Source: Hyphomicrobiales bacterium (GTDB lineage: Bacteria > Pseudomonadota > Alphaproteobacteria > Rhizobiales > Rhizobiaceae). From it: a DNA stretch of 61,631 nt. Both the position numbers and the translations under genes were made by a program. The stretch is from positions 1 through 61,631 of the forward strand of contig JAPLOZ010000029.1 of the NCBI GenBank assembly GCA_026400435.1, written 5' to 3'. The notes beneath the pieces are model-generated. The model did not search any database, was not told where the DNA came from, and saw only the letters and a program-made list of their open reading frames with translations. This document shows positions 19,321-28,191 of the stretch, one piece after another (position 1 is the stretch's first letter; each line of letters begins with the position of its first letter).

Positions 19321-19680
19321 ATGGGCAGCACAAGCGGGATAAAACCAGAGATCAGCTTCGCGGACTTTGATCGCGTCGACATCCGCGCCGGCACGATCGT
19401 CGAGGCAGCGCCCTTTCCCGAGGCGCGCAAGCCCACGATCAAGCTGAAGATTGACTTCGGCGCGCCGCTTGGCGTGAAGAAGTCCTCGGCTCAGATCACG
19501 AAATACTATTCGCCCGAGGCGCTGATCGGCCGGCAGGTGTTCGCGGTGGTCAATGTCCCGCCACGCCAGATAGGACCTTTCATGTCGGAAGTGCTGACCT
19601 TGGGTTTCCCCGACGAGCAGGGCGAGGTCGTTCTGGGCGCGGTGGAGCGACGGGTGCCCGATGGCGGAAGGCTGTTCTAG
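19321..19680 (+). CDS. tRNA-binding domain protein (CsaA type)
   Basis: This 119-residue single OB-fold protein matches the CsaA/EMAP-II-like tRNA-binding family: FADFDRVDIRAGTIVEAAPFPEARKP, KKSSAQITKYYSPEALIGRQVFAVVN and the C-terminal GEVVLGAVERRVPDGGRLF. CsaA proteins have been described as chaperone-like or tRNA-binding and act as dimers. It is 8 bases after the YbjN gene and is probably co-transcribed. It converges on the glycosyltransferase gene with a 3-base gap. Confidence 0.92.
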   Translation: MGSTSGIKPEISFADFDRVDIRAGTIVEAAPFPEARKPTIKLKIDFGAPLGVKKSSAQITKYYSPEALIGRQVFAVVNVPPRQIGPFMSEVLTLGFPDEQGEVVLGAVERRVPDGGRLF

Positions 19681-19683
19681 GGG

Positions 19684-20784
19684 CTAGGAACGACCTTCCG
19701 GACCACGGGCGGCGCGAATGTTGTCCATGTACATTTCCGCGCATGCATTCCAAGTATAGCGCATCGCGCGCTCCCGGGCGGCGCCGCGGTCGATTTCGAG
19801 CGCGGTCAGTGCGGCCTGCCGGAGATCCTCCGATACCACGCCCCCGAAGCCATCGCCGACAATATCGATCGGGCCGGTGACCGGAAAGCCAGCGACGGGG
19901 GTGCCGCTTGCAAGCGCCTCGATGATCACGTTGCCGAACGTATCGGTGCGGCTCGGGAAAACGAAAACGTCCGCCGACGCATATATGCGCGCCAGTTCAT
20001 TGTTGGGCCTGTGGCCAAGGAAATGGGCTTCGGGATATCTGGCCTTCAGTCGCTCGAGTTCGGGACCTTCGCCGACAATGACCTTGCTGCCGGGAAGATC
20101 GAGGTCGAGGAACGCAGGCAGGTTCTTCTCCACCGCGACCCGGCCGACACAGAGGAAGATCGGGCGGGGGAAGTCGAGTTGACCGCGCTTGTCGGGGTTG
20201 AAATGCTCGACGTCGACACCGCGCGTCCAGGGCTGCAGTTTGGTGAAGCCGCGTGCCTCAAGGTCCCGGGCCATGGAGGCGGTCGCCACCATCGTGCCCT
20301 GACCCGAATTGTGGAAGTTCCTCAGCCAGCCGTAAGTCCAGTCTTCCGGGATCGGCAATCTTGCGGTAACATATTCCGGGAACCGAGTGTGATAACTCGT
20401 GGTGAAAGGCTGCTTGCGGGCAAGGCAGAAGCGCCGGGCCATCAGGCCAAGCGGGCCTTCCGTGACGATGTGGACGTGGTCTGTCCCGCTCTTCTCGATC
20501 AGCCTATAGACGCGCCCCGGCGTGGTAAGTGCCAACCTGATGTCGGGGTACGTCGGCATCGGCAGGGTGCGGAAAAGACCCGGTGTGAGAAAGGTGACGT
20601 CGACGCCGAACGTTTTCAACGTTTCGGTCAATCTCTCGAGCGTGTGAACCACGCCATTGACCTGCGGCCGCCATGCATCTGTCACCATGAGGATGTTCTT
20701 GGGTCCGGACCAGCGCGTGTCCGCCAAAGCACTGTCTGCTCGCTCGAAGGAGTCTGGCGTGGCGCTGATTCGATGAGGGCGCAT
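19684..20784 (-). CDS. GT4-family glycosyltransferase (possible glycolipid synthase)
   Basis: This 366-residue GT-B glycosyltransferase has an N-terminal acceptor domain starting NILMVTDAWRPQVNGVVHTLER and a C-terminal nucleotide-sugar domain with FVFPSRTDTFGNVIIEALASGTPV, whose EX7E-type Glu residues are visible. Sequence style and neighbourhood recall the diacylglycerol glycosyltransferases that agrobacteria use to make glycolipids under phosphate limitation; this is inference. It lies 65 bases downstream of the sensor kinase gene and may be read through from it. Confidence 0.87.
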   Translation of the reverse strand: MRPHRISATPDSFERADSALADTRWSGPKNILMVTDAWRPQVNGVVHTLERLTETLKTFGVDVTFLTPGLFRTLPMPTYPDIRLALTTPGRVYRLIEKSGTDHVHIVTEGPLGLMARRFCLARKQPFTTSYHTRFPEYVTARLPIPEDWTYGWLRNFHNSGQGTMVATASMARDLEARGFTKLQPWTRGVDVEHFNPDKRGQLDFPRPIFLCVGRVAVEKNLPAFLDLDLPGSKVIVGEGPELERLKARYPEAHFLGHRPNNELARIYASADVFVFPSRTDTFGNVIIEALASGTPVAGFPVTGPIDIVGDGFGGVVSEDLRQAALTALEIDRGAARERAMRYTWNACAEMYMDNIRAARGPEGRS

Positions 20785-20849
20785 GGAGCGCCTTTGAGCA
20801 TCGTTTCATGACAGGCAAATGAATCAACCGATAAAGCGATGGACCACCC

Positions 20850-22274
20850 TTATGCAGGGACCCTGACGATTACGCGCAGCCCACCTTTCGGACTGTCATC
20901 GAGGGTAATATCGCCGCCATGACTGCGAGCAATATCCCGGGCTATGGAAAGCCCAAGCCCGGTTCCGCTCGAGTCGAGATTGCGCGCCTCGTCGAGGCGC
21001 ACGAAAGGCTTGAACACGTCGTCACGCCGTGTGGCCGGGATGCCGGGACCGTCGTCGTCGACGATAACGGTCAGCGAGCCCTTGGTGTGGACGGCTTCGA
21101 CGCGAATGTTGTCCGCATAGCGCAGCGAATTGCCAACGACATTCGCAAGCAGGCGGGAAAATGCATTGGGCCGGACATGGATTGTCGGGTCCCCGGTCAG
21201 AACGGTCGCCAATTTTTTCTTTCTAAGCCTGGCTTCATCGACGAGTGTTTCGAGATAAGTCGCGAGGTCGAACAGCCCGGGATCCTCCGCCGCCTCGCCG
21301 CGCGCGAAATCCAGATAGCCCTGCAGCATCGACTGCATGTCGTCGATGTCGCGGTTGAGCGCCTCGACATCCGGCTTCGGACCGGACAGGGCCAGTTGCA
21401 GCTTGAAGCGGGTAAGTATGGTGCGCAGATCATGGCTAACACCGGAAAGCATCGCCGTGCGCTGTTCTATCTGGCGCTCGATGCGCTCGCGCATCTGGAT
21501 GAACGCAAAGCCAGCCCGCCGCACCTCCTCGGCGCCGCGCGGGCGGAAATCCGGCGGCGTCGGCCGACCCTTGCCGAAGCTCTCCGCCGCCTCGGCGAGC
21601 TTGAGGATCGGCTTGATCTGGTTGCGCAGGAAAGGGATGGCAATCATCAGGAGAACGAGAGATGTGCCGACCATCCAGACTATGAATATGTGGGTGTTGG
21701 AAGCGTAGGCCTGCCCGCGGCGGATGAAGGCGCGCAGTACCTTGCCTTCCAGTTGGATGCGTACCTCCAGCACACCGGAATCGCCGACTGTGTCGATCCA
21801 GAACGGTCGGTTGATCTGTTTGTTGATCTCAGCCGAGAGGATCTGATCGAGTATCGAGAAAAAGGGCTTGCGGCCCGGCGGCGGCAGGGGATCGGCGGGC
21901 AGTATGTCGACCTTCATCGACAGCCGCTCCTGGGCGATCCGTATCACGTTCGAATAGTCGGGATCGTTGGGGTAGGTTTCGATCATGTCGATGATCGCCG
22001 CCAGGTCGCGCGTCGTCGCCATGGAAAGGCGCTGCGTAACGGTCTGCCAATGACGCTCCATGAAGACCAGCGTCACGACCGACTGGAGCAGGATCATCGG
22101 AGTGATGACGATCAGCAACGAGCGCGCATAAAGACGCTTCGGCATATAGATGCCGACTACTCGCCAGAAGCGGTTCCAGCTGCTGGAAACGGCGCCGGCG
22201 GCACGCAGGAGGCGCGCAGGCAGCCCGTTGTCTTGCGGGAGTCTGGCCTCGATCTCACTGCCTGCCATAGACAC
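20850..22274 (-). CDS. EnvZ-like sensor histidine kinase
   Basis: This 474-residue inner-membrane kinase has transmembrane helices near residues 50-75 and 180-205 flanking a periplasmic sensor loop, then a HAMP domain. The HisKA box GVSHDLRTILTRFKLQLAL holds the phosphorylated His near residue 280, and the HATPase domain carries NVVGNSLRYA (N box), DDGPGIP (G1) and SGTGLGLSIA (G2). The box resembles EnvZ. Its likely partner, the OmpR-type regulator at 23915-24634, lies on the same strand but is separated by a cardiolipin synthase gene on the opposite strand. Confidence 0.92.
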   Translation of the reverse strand: MSMAGSEIEARLPQDNGLPARLLRAAGAVSSSWNRFWRVVGIYMPKRLYARSLLIVITPMILLQSVVTLVFMERHWQTVTQRLSMATTRDLAAIIDMIETYPNDPDYSNVIRIAQERLSMKVDILPADPLPPPGRKPFFSILDQILSAEINKQINRPFWIDTVGDSGVLEVRIQLEGKVLRAFIRRGQAYASNTHIFIVWMVGTSLVLLMIAIPFLRNQIKPILKLAEAAESFGKGRPTPPDFRPRGAEEVRRAGFAFIQMRERIERQIEQRTAMLSGVSHDLRTILTRFKLQLALSGPKPDVEALNRDIDDMQSMLQGYLDFARGEAAEDPGLFDLATYLETLVDEARLRKKKLATVLTGDPTIHVRPNAFSRLLANVVGNSLRYADNIRVEAVHTKGSLTVIVDDDGPGIPATRRDDVFKPFVRLDEARNLDSSGTGLGLSIARDIARSHGGDITLDDSPKGGLRVIVRVPA

Positions 22275-22451
22275 TTCCGTTCGCCGCCGGCACGGACCGG
22301 CCCTTCGCCATTCTAGGATAAGGCGGCCTCTTCTGGAACCTTTGGTTTTCGCGGCGGATCGGACGAGGGATTCGCTGCGGCGCGGACCAGGCGACCGGCG
22401 TTGCCGCCTTGATGCCTTTATCGCAAGATTGTGCGCATATGAGGATCGTTC

Positions 22452-23909
22452 GTGCGATCCCTTTGCCTGTCAAGTGTGCTCATGCCGGCCAACTTCTTCA
22501 ACTATTCAATACTCAGCATCCTTGTCACGCTTGGGGTGATGGCCCGGATTCTGCTGCGGCCCAACCGCGTACCCGCTTCGCGGATCGCCTGGCTGGCGGT
22601 GGTCGGCGCGTTGCCAATCCTTGGCATAGCCGCATATCTCCTGCTCGGCGAGGTGCGCATCGGCAGGCACCGCCTTGCGCGCGTGCGTGATGCGCTTGCG
22701 CTGATGCCAAAGCAGAGCGACGGCAGCGACGAAATCGTTGCGGAGCGCTACAGGAACCTTTTCAGGCTTGGGCAATCGGTCAGCGGTTTCTGGCCGGTCG
22801 GCGGCAACAAGGCGCGGTTGCTGCCCGATTCCAATGCCACGATCGACGCGATGGTGGCCGACATCGACGCCGCGCGGGATCACGTGCACCTGTTGTTCTA
22901 TATCTGGCTCGCCGACAACAACGGCCGCAAGATGATTGAGGCACTGAAAAGAGCCACGGCGCGCGGAGTTGTCTGCCGGGCGATGGTGGACGACGTCGGG
23001 TCGCGGGCGCTCGTGCGTTCCGAACACTGGAAGGCGATGCGGGAAGCGGGCGTCAAGGTGGCCAGCGGCCTGGCCGTCGGAAACCCTTTCATCCGAATAT
23101 TCACAAGCCGCATTGATCTCAGAAACCACCGCAAGATCGTGGTCATCGACGGAACCATCACATATTGCGGAAGCCAGAACTGCGCCGATCCCGAGTTCCG
23201 CGTCAAGGCGCGCTTCGCGCCGTGGGTCGATGCGATGGTGCGTTTCGAAGGGCCGATCGCCTATCAGAACCAGTTGCTTTTCGCGGGCGACTGGATGGCA
23301 GGCGTGCGGGAGAATCTTGGCAGGCTGCTCGACCAGCCGCCGCCGCCGCCGGATGCGGATGTCATGCCGGCGCAGGTGATCGGAACGGGACCGACCGTGC
23401 GCGTTTCGGCCATGCAGGAGGTGTTCCAGTCCTTGCTGTTTGCTGCCCGGCGGGAGATCGTGATCACCACGCCCTACTACATTCCCGACGACGCACTCCA
23501 GAACGCGCTCTGCGCGACAGCCTATCGCGGCGTGGACACGACGATCGTTTTCCCGGCGCGAAACGATTCCTGGGTCGTCGCCGCAGCGAGCCGCAGCTAC
23601 TACGCCGATCTTTTGGTCGCCGGCGTCAAGATTCACGAATATGTCGGTGGACTGCTGCACGCCAAATCGATGACCGTCGATGGCGAGCTGATGCTAATCG
23701 GCTCCGCCAACATGGACCGCCGCAGCCTGGAGCTGAACTACGAGAACAATATCCTCGTTCACGACGCCGACCTGACGCAGGCGATGGCGCTGCGCCAGCA
23801 ACTCTACATCGGGCAATCGCGCCCGGTGACGCTGGAGGAGGTTGCCGGCTGGTCGATGCCACGCAAGCTCATCAACAACACCTTGGCCATCCTCGGTCCG
23901 CTGTTCTGA
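22452..23909 (+). CDS. cls: Cardiolipin synthase (phospholipase D superfamily)
   Basis: This protein of up to 485 residues has two N-terminal membrane helices (about residues 12-70) and two complete HKD motifs, HRKIVVIDG and HAKSMTVDG, each followed by GSxN (GSQNCADPEF, GSANMDRRS). It condenses two phosphatidylglycerols into cardiolipin at the inner membrane. GTG at 22452 has GAGG 7 bases upstream; ATG at 22482 is the alternative and lacks a visible ribosome site. It sits on the plus strand between the kinase and the response regulator genes, converging on the latter with a 5-base gap. Confidence 0.93.
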   Translation: MRSLCLSSVLMPANFFNYSILSILVTLGVMARILLRPNRVPASRIAWLAVVGALPILGIAAYLLLGEVRIGRHRLARVRDALALMPKQSDGSDEIVAERYRNLFRLGQSVSGFWPVGGNKARLLPDSNATIDAMVADIDAARDHVHLLFYIWLADNNGRKMIEALKRATARGVVCRAMVDDVGSRALVRSEHWKAMREAGVKVASGLAVGNPFIRIFTSRIDLRNHRKIVVIDGTITYCGSQNCADPEFRVKARFAPWVDAMVRFEGPIAYQNQLLFAGDWMAGVRENLGRLLDQPPPPPDADVMPAQVIGTGPTVRVSAMQEVFQSLLFAARREIVITTPYYIPDDALQNALCATAYRGVDTTIVFPARNDSWVVAAASRSYYADLLVAGVKIHEYVGGLLHAKSMTVDGELMLIGSANMDRRSLELNYENNILVHDADLTQAMALRQQLYIGQSRPVTLEEVAGWSMPRKLINNTLAILGPLF

Positions 23910-23914
23910 AGAGC

Positions 23915-24634
23915 CTATTCCACGCTCAACCGATAGCCGATGCCCCGCACGGTTTGGAGCCACACGGGATTGGACGGATCACGCTCGATCTTGCGACGGA
24001 GCCTGTTGATCTGGACGTCGATGGTCCGCTCGCCTACGTCGGATTCTCCGGCCACGAGTTCGTGGCGGGGAATGGTCTCGCCGGCGCGGCTGGCGAATAT
24101 GGTAAGGATTTCCTGTTCGCGATCGGTCAGCTTCAATAGTTCGCCGCCGCGCTTGAGTTCGCGCCGCGCGATCTGAAACGTGTAGGGACCGAAGACGAGC
24201 TGCTCGACCTTTGGCGGCACTACCGGTCCACCGCGCCGCAGGATGTTGTTGATGCGCAGAATAAGCTCACGCGGATCGAAGGGTTTGGGCAGGTAGTCGT
24301 CCGCGCCAGCCTCCAACCCGGCAATCCTGCTGTCGGTTTCGGACAGAGCCGTCAGCATCAGAATGGGCACGTCCTTGTGCAGGCGCAGGGATTTCGTCAG
24401 GTCGACGCCGCTTTCTCCCGGCATCATGACGTCGACAATCAGGAGATCGAAGTCCAGTCCTTCCAATTTGCGCCGCGCCTCCGCCGCCGTACCCGCGACG
24501 GTCACACGAAATCCGTTCTCGGTAAGATATTGCTTCAAAAGATTGCGGATGCGCGTGTCATCGTCGACAACCAGCAGATGCGGCGCGTCATCGCCGGGCG
24601 CTGACTGGATGATCGTCCTGTCATTGGTCTCCAT
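23915..24634 (-). CDS. OmpR-family response regulator
   Basis: This 239-residue protein has a receiver domain (VVDDD near residues 22-26; phospho-acceptor Asp68 in LLIVDVMMPG; the conserved Lys in LPKPFDP) and a C-terminal winged helix (ERTIDVQINRLRRKIE). METNDRT at 24634 is the most likely start; the open frame extends to 24769 inside the marR gene. Its first 14 bases overlap the end of marR, so the two are co-transcribed. The EnvZ-like kinase 1.6 kb away is the natural partner. Confidence 0.94.
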   Translation of the reverse strand: METNDRTIIQSAPGDDAPHLLVVDDDTRIRNLLKQYLTENGFRVTVAGTAAEARRKLEGLDFDLLIVDVMMPGESGVDLTKSLRLHKDVPILMLTALSETDSRIAGLEAGADDYLPKPFDPRELILRINNILRRGGPVVPPKVEQLVFGPYTFQIARRELKRGGELLKLTDREQEILTIFASRAGETIPRHELVAGESDVGERTIDVQINRLRRKIERDPSNPVWLQTVRGIGYRLSVE

Positions 24635-25160
24635 TGGCTCGTCCCGCGATTTTGCCGGCGCCGTCGGCCGGCAGATTGTCGATCTGGGTGCGAAGCTCCG
24701 GATTGACCATGGCTTTGAGAAACCGCTCGATCGCCGCCCTGTCATCTTTGCTCGCGCCGCCCAATGCATCGTTGATGCGGCGCGACTGTGGCCTCGCGAG
24801 CGCCAGCGCCAGCGCGCGGCCCTTGACTGTCGGGTAGAGCTCGCGCTGTCGCCGGTCGCGTGGCCCCGGAACCTGGACGATATGGCCTGTGTCGATGAGT
24901 TGCTTCAGCACCCGGGCGAGGCTCTGCTTGGTGATCTTGAGGACGTCGAGCAGCTCAGCGACGGTGAGGCCGGGCACCCGGTTGACGAAATGCAGCACGC
25001 GGTGATGCGCCCGGCCGAAGCCGTAGTCCGTGAGAATCTGATCGGGATCCGACGTAAAATCGCGATACGCGAAGAAGAACAGTTCGATGATCGCAAGATC
25101 GATGCCGTCATCGCTTGTGATGGCGGTCCTGATCGGTTTTGCGGCGGTGCCGTTTGCCAT
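24621..25160 (-). CDS. MarR-family transcriptional regulator
   Basis: This 179-residue winged-helix protein has the MarR core VLHFVNRVPGLTVAELLDVLKITKQSLARVLKQLIDTGHIVQVPGPRDRRQR-type sequence, with the recognition helix at ITKQSLARVLKQL and the basic wing GPRDRRQRE. The C-terminal tail is about 35 residues longer than in small MarR proteins. It is transcribed away from ilvE, and a strong palindrome lies between them, 17 bases upstream of its ATG, fitting autoregulation. It precedes and overlaps the OmpR-type gene. Confidence 0.93.
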   Translation of the reverse strand: MANGTAAKPIRTAITSDDGIDLAIIELFFFAYRDFTSDPDQILTDYGFGRAHHRVLHFVNRVPGLTVAELLDVLKITKQSLARVLKQLIDTGHIVQVPGPRDRRQRELYPTVKGRALALALARPQSRRINDALGGASKDDRAAIERFLKAMVNPELRTQIDNLPADGAGKIAGRANGDQ

Positions 25161-25176
25161 TCTGGTCCTGTACTCT

Positions 25177-25211
25177 CCAAAAATACGTCAGTACCATTGA
25201 CATATTTTTGG
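25177..25211. promoter_or_regulatory. Palindromic operator, probably for the MarR protein
   Basis: CCAAAAATACGTCA (25177-25190) and TGACATATTTTTGG (25198-25211) are inverted repeats matching at 13 of 14 positions around a 7-base spacer. The site lies just upstream of marR and about 200 bases upstream of ilvE. TTGACA at 25197-25202 with GATAAT at 25218-25223 is a possible rightward promoter covered by the right arm. The size and symmetry suit a MarR dimer. Confidence 0.7.
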
Positions 25212-25379
25212 CTCGATGATAATTTTTGCCAAGCTTTTCGGCGGATTGCGAACGAAAAGGCATGTCTGCTTCGGGTTTCTTGGAACTTCGTTGAATTTGC
25301 CTTTCCAGCAGAGGTTCGCCTAGGTTTGGCCCCGCGACCAGGATAATTGCCCGGCCAGAATTGATAGATCAACAATAGA

Positions 25380-25396
25380 GTGGGCGTTCAGCCCAC
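25380..25396 (+). other. Hairpin just before the ilvE ribosome-binding site
   Basis: GTGGGC (25380-25385) pairs with GCCCAC (25391-25396) around a 5-base loop, and GGGGAGG follows at once, 9-10 bases before the ilvE ATG. It could affect ribosome access. No attenuator peptide or anti-terminator partner was found. Confidence 0.35.
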
Positions 25397-25411
25397 GGGG
25401 AGGATAGCCTA

Positions 25412-26302
25412 ATGACCGTTTCCTTCGACAAACTCGACGGATTCATCTGGATGAACGGTGAGTTCGTCAACTGGGCCGACGCAAAGATTCACGTTCTCAC
25501 CCATGGCCTGCACTATGCGAGCGCCGTTTTCGAGGGCGAACGCGCTTATGGCGGCGAGATATTCAAGCTGACCGAGCATACCGAGCGCCTGCATGAGTCG
25601 GCGCGGATCCTCGGCTTCAAGATTCCCTATAGCGTCGCCGAGATCGACGACGCGTGCCGCACTCTGCTCAAGAAGCAGGGCTTCAAAGACGCTTACGTTC
25701 GCCCGATCGCGTTCCGTGGCAGCGAGCAGATGGGCGTATCGGCCCAGAACAACCGCATCAACTGCGCGATCGCCATCTGGCAATGGCCGAGCTATTTCGA
25801 TCCGGCGCAGAAGTTGAAAGGCATCCGGCTCGATATCGCGGAATACCGCCGCCCGGACCCTCGCACCGCGCCCTCGAAGTCCAAGGCGGCCGGTCTCTAC
25901 ATGATCTGCACGATCTCCAAGCACGCCGCCGAGGCAAAGGGCTACGCCGATGCGCTGATGTTCGATTGGCGGGGCCAGGTCGCCGAGGCAACCGGGGCCA
26001 ATGTGTTTTTCGTGCAGGACGGCAGGATCCACACGCCGAAGCCGGACTGTTTCCTTGACGGGATTACCCGGCGCACTGCGATAGACCTGGCGAAGCGCCG
26101 GGGCATCGAGGTGATCGAACGCGTCATCATGCCCGAGGAGCTCGAAGGTTTCGAGCAGTGTTTCCTGACCGGAACGGCTGCAGAGGTTACTCCGGTTTCC
26201 GAGATCGGGCCTTACAAGTTCACTGTCGGGAAGATCGCGGAGACGCTGATGAACGACTACTCCGCCGAGGTGCAGCCGAAGCATGCGATCGCCGCCGAAT
26301 AG
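25412..26302 (+). CDS. ilvE: Branched-chain amino acid aminotransferase
   Basis: This 296-residue fold-type IV PLP enzyme catalyses the last step of Leu, Ile and Val synthesis. It has WMNGEFVNWADAKIHVLTHGLHY at the start, the PLP Lys region (RTAPSKSKAAGLYM), the phosphate-binding GITRRTAIDLA, and CFLTGTAAEVTPV. Length and motifs match bacterial IlvE. The start has a clear GGAGG. It is divergent from marR across the palindromic site, but whether that site controls it is unknown. Confidence 0.94.
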   Translation: MTVSFDKLDGFIWMNGEFVNWADAKIHVLTHGLHYASAVFEGERAYGGEIFKLTEHTERLHESARILGFKIPYSVAEIDDACRTLLKKQGFKDAYVRPIAFRGSEQMGVSAQNNRINCAIAIWQWPSYFDPAQKLKGIRLDIAEYRRPDPRTAPSKSKAAGLYMICTISKHAAEAKGYADALMFDWRGQVAEATGANVFFVQDGRIHTPKPDCFLDGITRRTAIDLAKRRGIEVIERVIMPEELEGFEQCFLTGTAAEVTPVSEIGPYKFTVGKIAETLMNDYSAEVQPKHAIAAE

Positions 26303-26407
26303 AGCGCTCGCGCAAACCCAAGGATCGAACCGGTCGCTTCTTTGAAGCGATAATTCGAATTTTGTCTCTGATCCATTTGACTTTCGTAGCGTTGGGGGGC
26401 TGATTGC

Positions 26408-26436
26408 AAATGCCGAGTCTGATGAGGCCGGCATTT
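26408..26436 (+). other. Stem-loop upstream of the small Gly-rich membrane protein gene
   Basis: AAATGCCG (26408-26415) and CGGCATTT (26429-26436) form a perfect 8-bp stem with a 13-base loop directly before the ribosome site GGAGGG of the next gene. It has no T-run in the forward direction after the stem, so it is more likely a leader structure than an ilvE terminator. Confidence 0.4.
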
Positions 26437-26453
26437 CCATGGAGGGATCACGT

Positions 26454-26762
26454 ATGGAAACTCTTCTTCCAATCATTGTGCAGGTCATTACGGGTATTAT
26501 AGGCGGACAGGCTGTCGGCGCGGCCGTGAAGCAGGCGGCTATGACGCAGCTTCCCAAGATCATCAGCGGTGCAGTCGGTGGCGTTGCCGGCGGTGCGCTT
26601 CTGAGCAGTCTCATGGGTGGTGCGGTTGACCCGGCGGCGATGGCGGAGGCCGTAGGCGGTCTGGGCAGCTCGCTCAACATTCCCAACATCGTCGGCGGCG
26701 CCGGCGGCGGCGCAATCCTGACGGCGATCGTTGGCGCCGTCATGGGCGCCATGAAGAAGTAG
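26454..26762 (+). CDS. Small glycine-zipper membrane protein, unknown function
   Basis: This 102-residue, very hydrophobic protein is rich in Gly and Ala, with repeated GxxxG patterns (GGVAGGALLSSLMGG, GGAGGGAILTAIVGAVMG), suggesting two or three packed membrane helices. ATG at 26454 is chosen because GGAGGG precedes it at proper spacing; the ATG at 26439 lacks one. It is a lone gene with its own terminator. No role can be assigned. Confidence 0.72.
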   Translation: METLLPIIVQVITGIIGGQAVGAAVKQAAMTQLPKIISGAVGGVAGGALLSSLMGGAVDPAAMAEAVGGLGSSLNIPNIVGGAGGGAILTAIVGAVMGAMKK

Positions 26763-26784
26763 GCCGCTCTGAATTGACGAGGTG

Positions 26785-26816
26785 ACGGGCGGCCTTGTGG
26801 TCGCCCGTTGTGTTTT
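26785..26816 (+). terminator. Terminator after the glycine-zipper gene
   Basis: ACGGGCG (26785-26791) pairs with CGCCCGT (26802-26808) and is followed by TGTGTTTT. It lies between the small membrane protein gene and the metallo-hydrolase gene. Confidence 0.75.
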
Positions 26817-26878
26817 AAGCTGATCGGGACCGCGTCCTGCTTCTATCTTGATCGAGCCTGACGCGAGGAGGAATTTTC

Positions 26879-27520
26879 ATGGGCCAGCTCAATGCCGGCA
26901 TCGTGCCTGTCACCCCATTTCAGCAGAACTGCACGATCCTGTTCGATCAGGACGACAAGACCGGTGTCGTCGTCGATCCAGGTGGCGATGTCGGACGCAT
27001 CCTTGAGACGTTGGAGGGCAACGGCATTCGGGTCACGGCCATCTGGCTCACGCATGGCCACATCGACCATGCCGGCGGCGCCATGGATTTGAAGGATGCG
27101 CTCGGCGTGGAAATCGTCGGCCCGCACGAGGCTGACAAATTCTTGCTCGACAACATCGAGGGACAGGCCGCGCGGTTCGGTGTCGGCGACGGGGTGCGCA
27201 ACTGCACGCCCGATCGCTTTCTCAAGGACGGTGACAGCGTCGCTTTTGGAGAGCATGTTTTCGAAGTGTTGCATTGCCCAGGGCACGCGCCAGGCCACGT
27301 GGTTTTTTACAACCGCGCCGCGCAATTCGCGCATGTCGGCGACGTGCTGTTTCATGGTTCGGTCGGTCGCACCGACCTGCCGGGCGGCGACCATCCGGCG
27401 CTGATCCGTTCGATCAAGGAAAAGCTGCTGCCGCTTGGCGATGAGGTCGGCTTCATCTGCGGCCACGGACCGGGTGGCCGATTTGGCGATGAGCGACGCA
27501 GCAATCCGTTTCTGGTCTGA
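26879..27520 (+). CDS. Metallo-beta-lactamase-fold hydrolase (glyoxalase II-like)
   Basis: This 213-residue cytoplasmic protein has the intact zinc motif THGHIDHAGG, then PGHAPGHVVFY, HVGDVLFHGSVGRTDLPGGD and GHGPGGRFGDERRSNPF, the pattern of the short GloC/YcbL group of type II glyoxalases. Such enzymes hydrolyse S-D-lactoylglutathione or related thioesters. The start has GAGGAGG-like sequence just upstream. Unlike the two MBL proteins at the end of the window, its metal ligands are all present. Confidence 0.92.
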   Translation: MGQLNAGIVPVTPFQQNCTILFDQDDKTGVVVDPGGDVGRILETLEGNGIRVTAIWLTHGHIDHAGGAMDLKDALGVEIVGPHEADKFLLDNIEGQAARFGVGDGVRNCTPDRFLKDGDSVAFGEHVFEVLHCPGHAPGHVVFYNRAAQFAHVGDVLFHGSVGRTDLPGGDHPALIRSIKEKLLPLGDEVGFICGHGPGGRFGDERRSNPFLV

Positions 27521-27592
27521 GCTTGTCGGGGCTGGGGTCAAGAACGGGCTTCCGGCGCGATACCCGATCACGCCGGAATAGGCTGGTCCAGA

Positions 27593-28000
27593 TCAATCGG
27601 CGGTACAGAAATGTTGTTGACCGTCGTAGCCGGTGAAGGTCCCGGTGCGCGGCTGGAAGCTGCGATAGCGATCCGTGCAGTAGTCGTACCATCCGTCGCT
27701 CCACGGTTCGAGAGCGCCGTAATAGGCTTGGCTTTCGTACACGCGGACCGGTTGGGGCCTGCGGTAGGGTGCGGCATAGACTGGCTCGGGTTGCGCGGCA
27801 AGGCCGACGACCAGCGCGCCCGCCGCCAGGCCGAGGATGCCCGCGACCGCAAGGTCGTTCCCGCTGGAATAGTGCGCATGGTAAGCGGCATGTCCGCCGT
27901 AATGACGCCAGTGGCGGTCGCCGGCGTTGGCAGGCATGGAAGCGATCGTGGTTGCCGCGATCGCGGTAGCCAAAAAGGCGGTTTTCAGAATGCAATTCAT
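27593..28000 (-). CDS. BA14K-family secreted protein
   Basis: This 135-residue protein has a signal peptide (about residues 1-26, ending ANA), a second hydrophobic segment (AVAGILGLAAGALVVGLAA) and a C-terminal BA14K motif, WYDYCTDRYRSFQPRTGTF followed by GYDGQQHFC. This family is restricted largely to rhizobia and Brucella and includes the Brucella 14-kDa lectin-like immunoreactive protein. It probably sits in the periplasm or at the surface. It converges on the metallo-hydrolase gene. Confidence 0.9.
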   Translation of the reverse strand: MNCILKTAFLATAIAATTIASMPANAGDRHWRHYGGHAAYHAHYSSGNDLAVAGILGLAAGALVVGLAAQPEPVYAAPYRRPQPVRVYESQAYYGALEPWSDGWYDYCTDRYRSFQPRTGTFTGYDGQQHFCTAD

Positions 28001-28191
28001 GGTCGTCTCCTTCGCGGCGGGCCGTAGTCGGGGGGAAGCCCGGCCGTTGCAAGGAAACTAGCTTGATCAAGGTGAACGGCGCCTGAACAGTGCAAATGGC
28101 TACGCACGGGCGACGCAAATCGTCATCGGGTCCGAAGTGCCCGTCGATCGACAGTCCGGGCGACACCGAACAGTGAGGTGTCGGCTAACTT

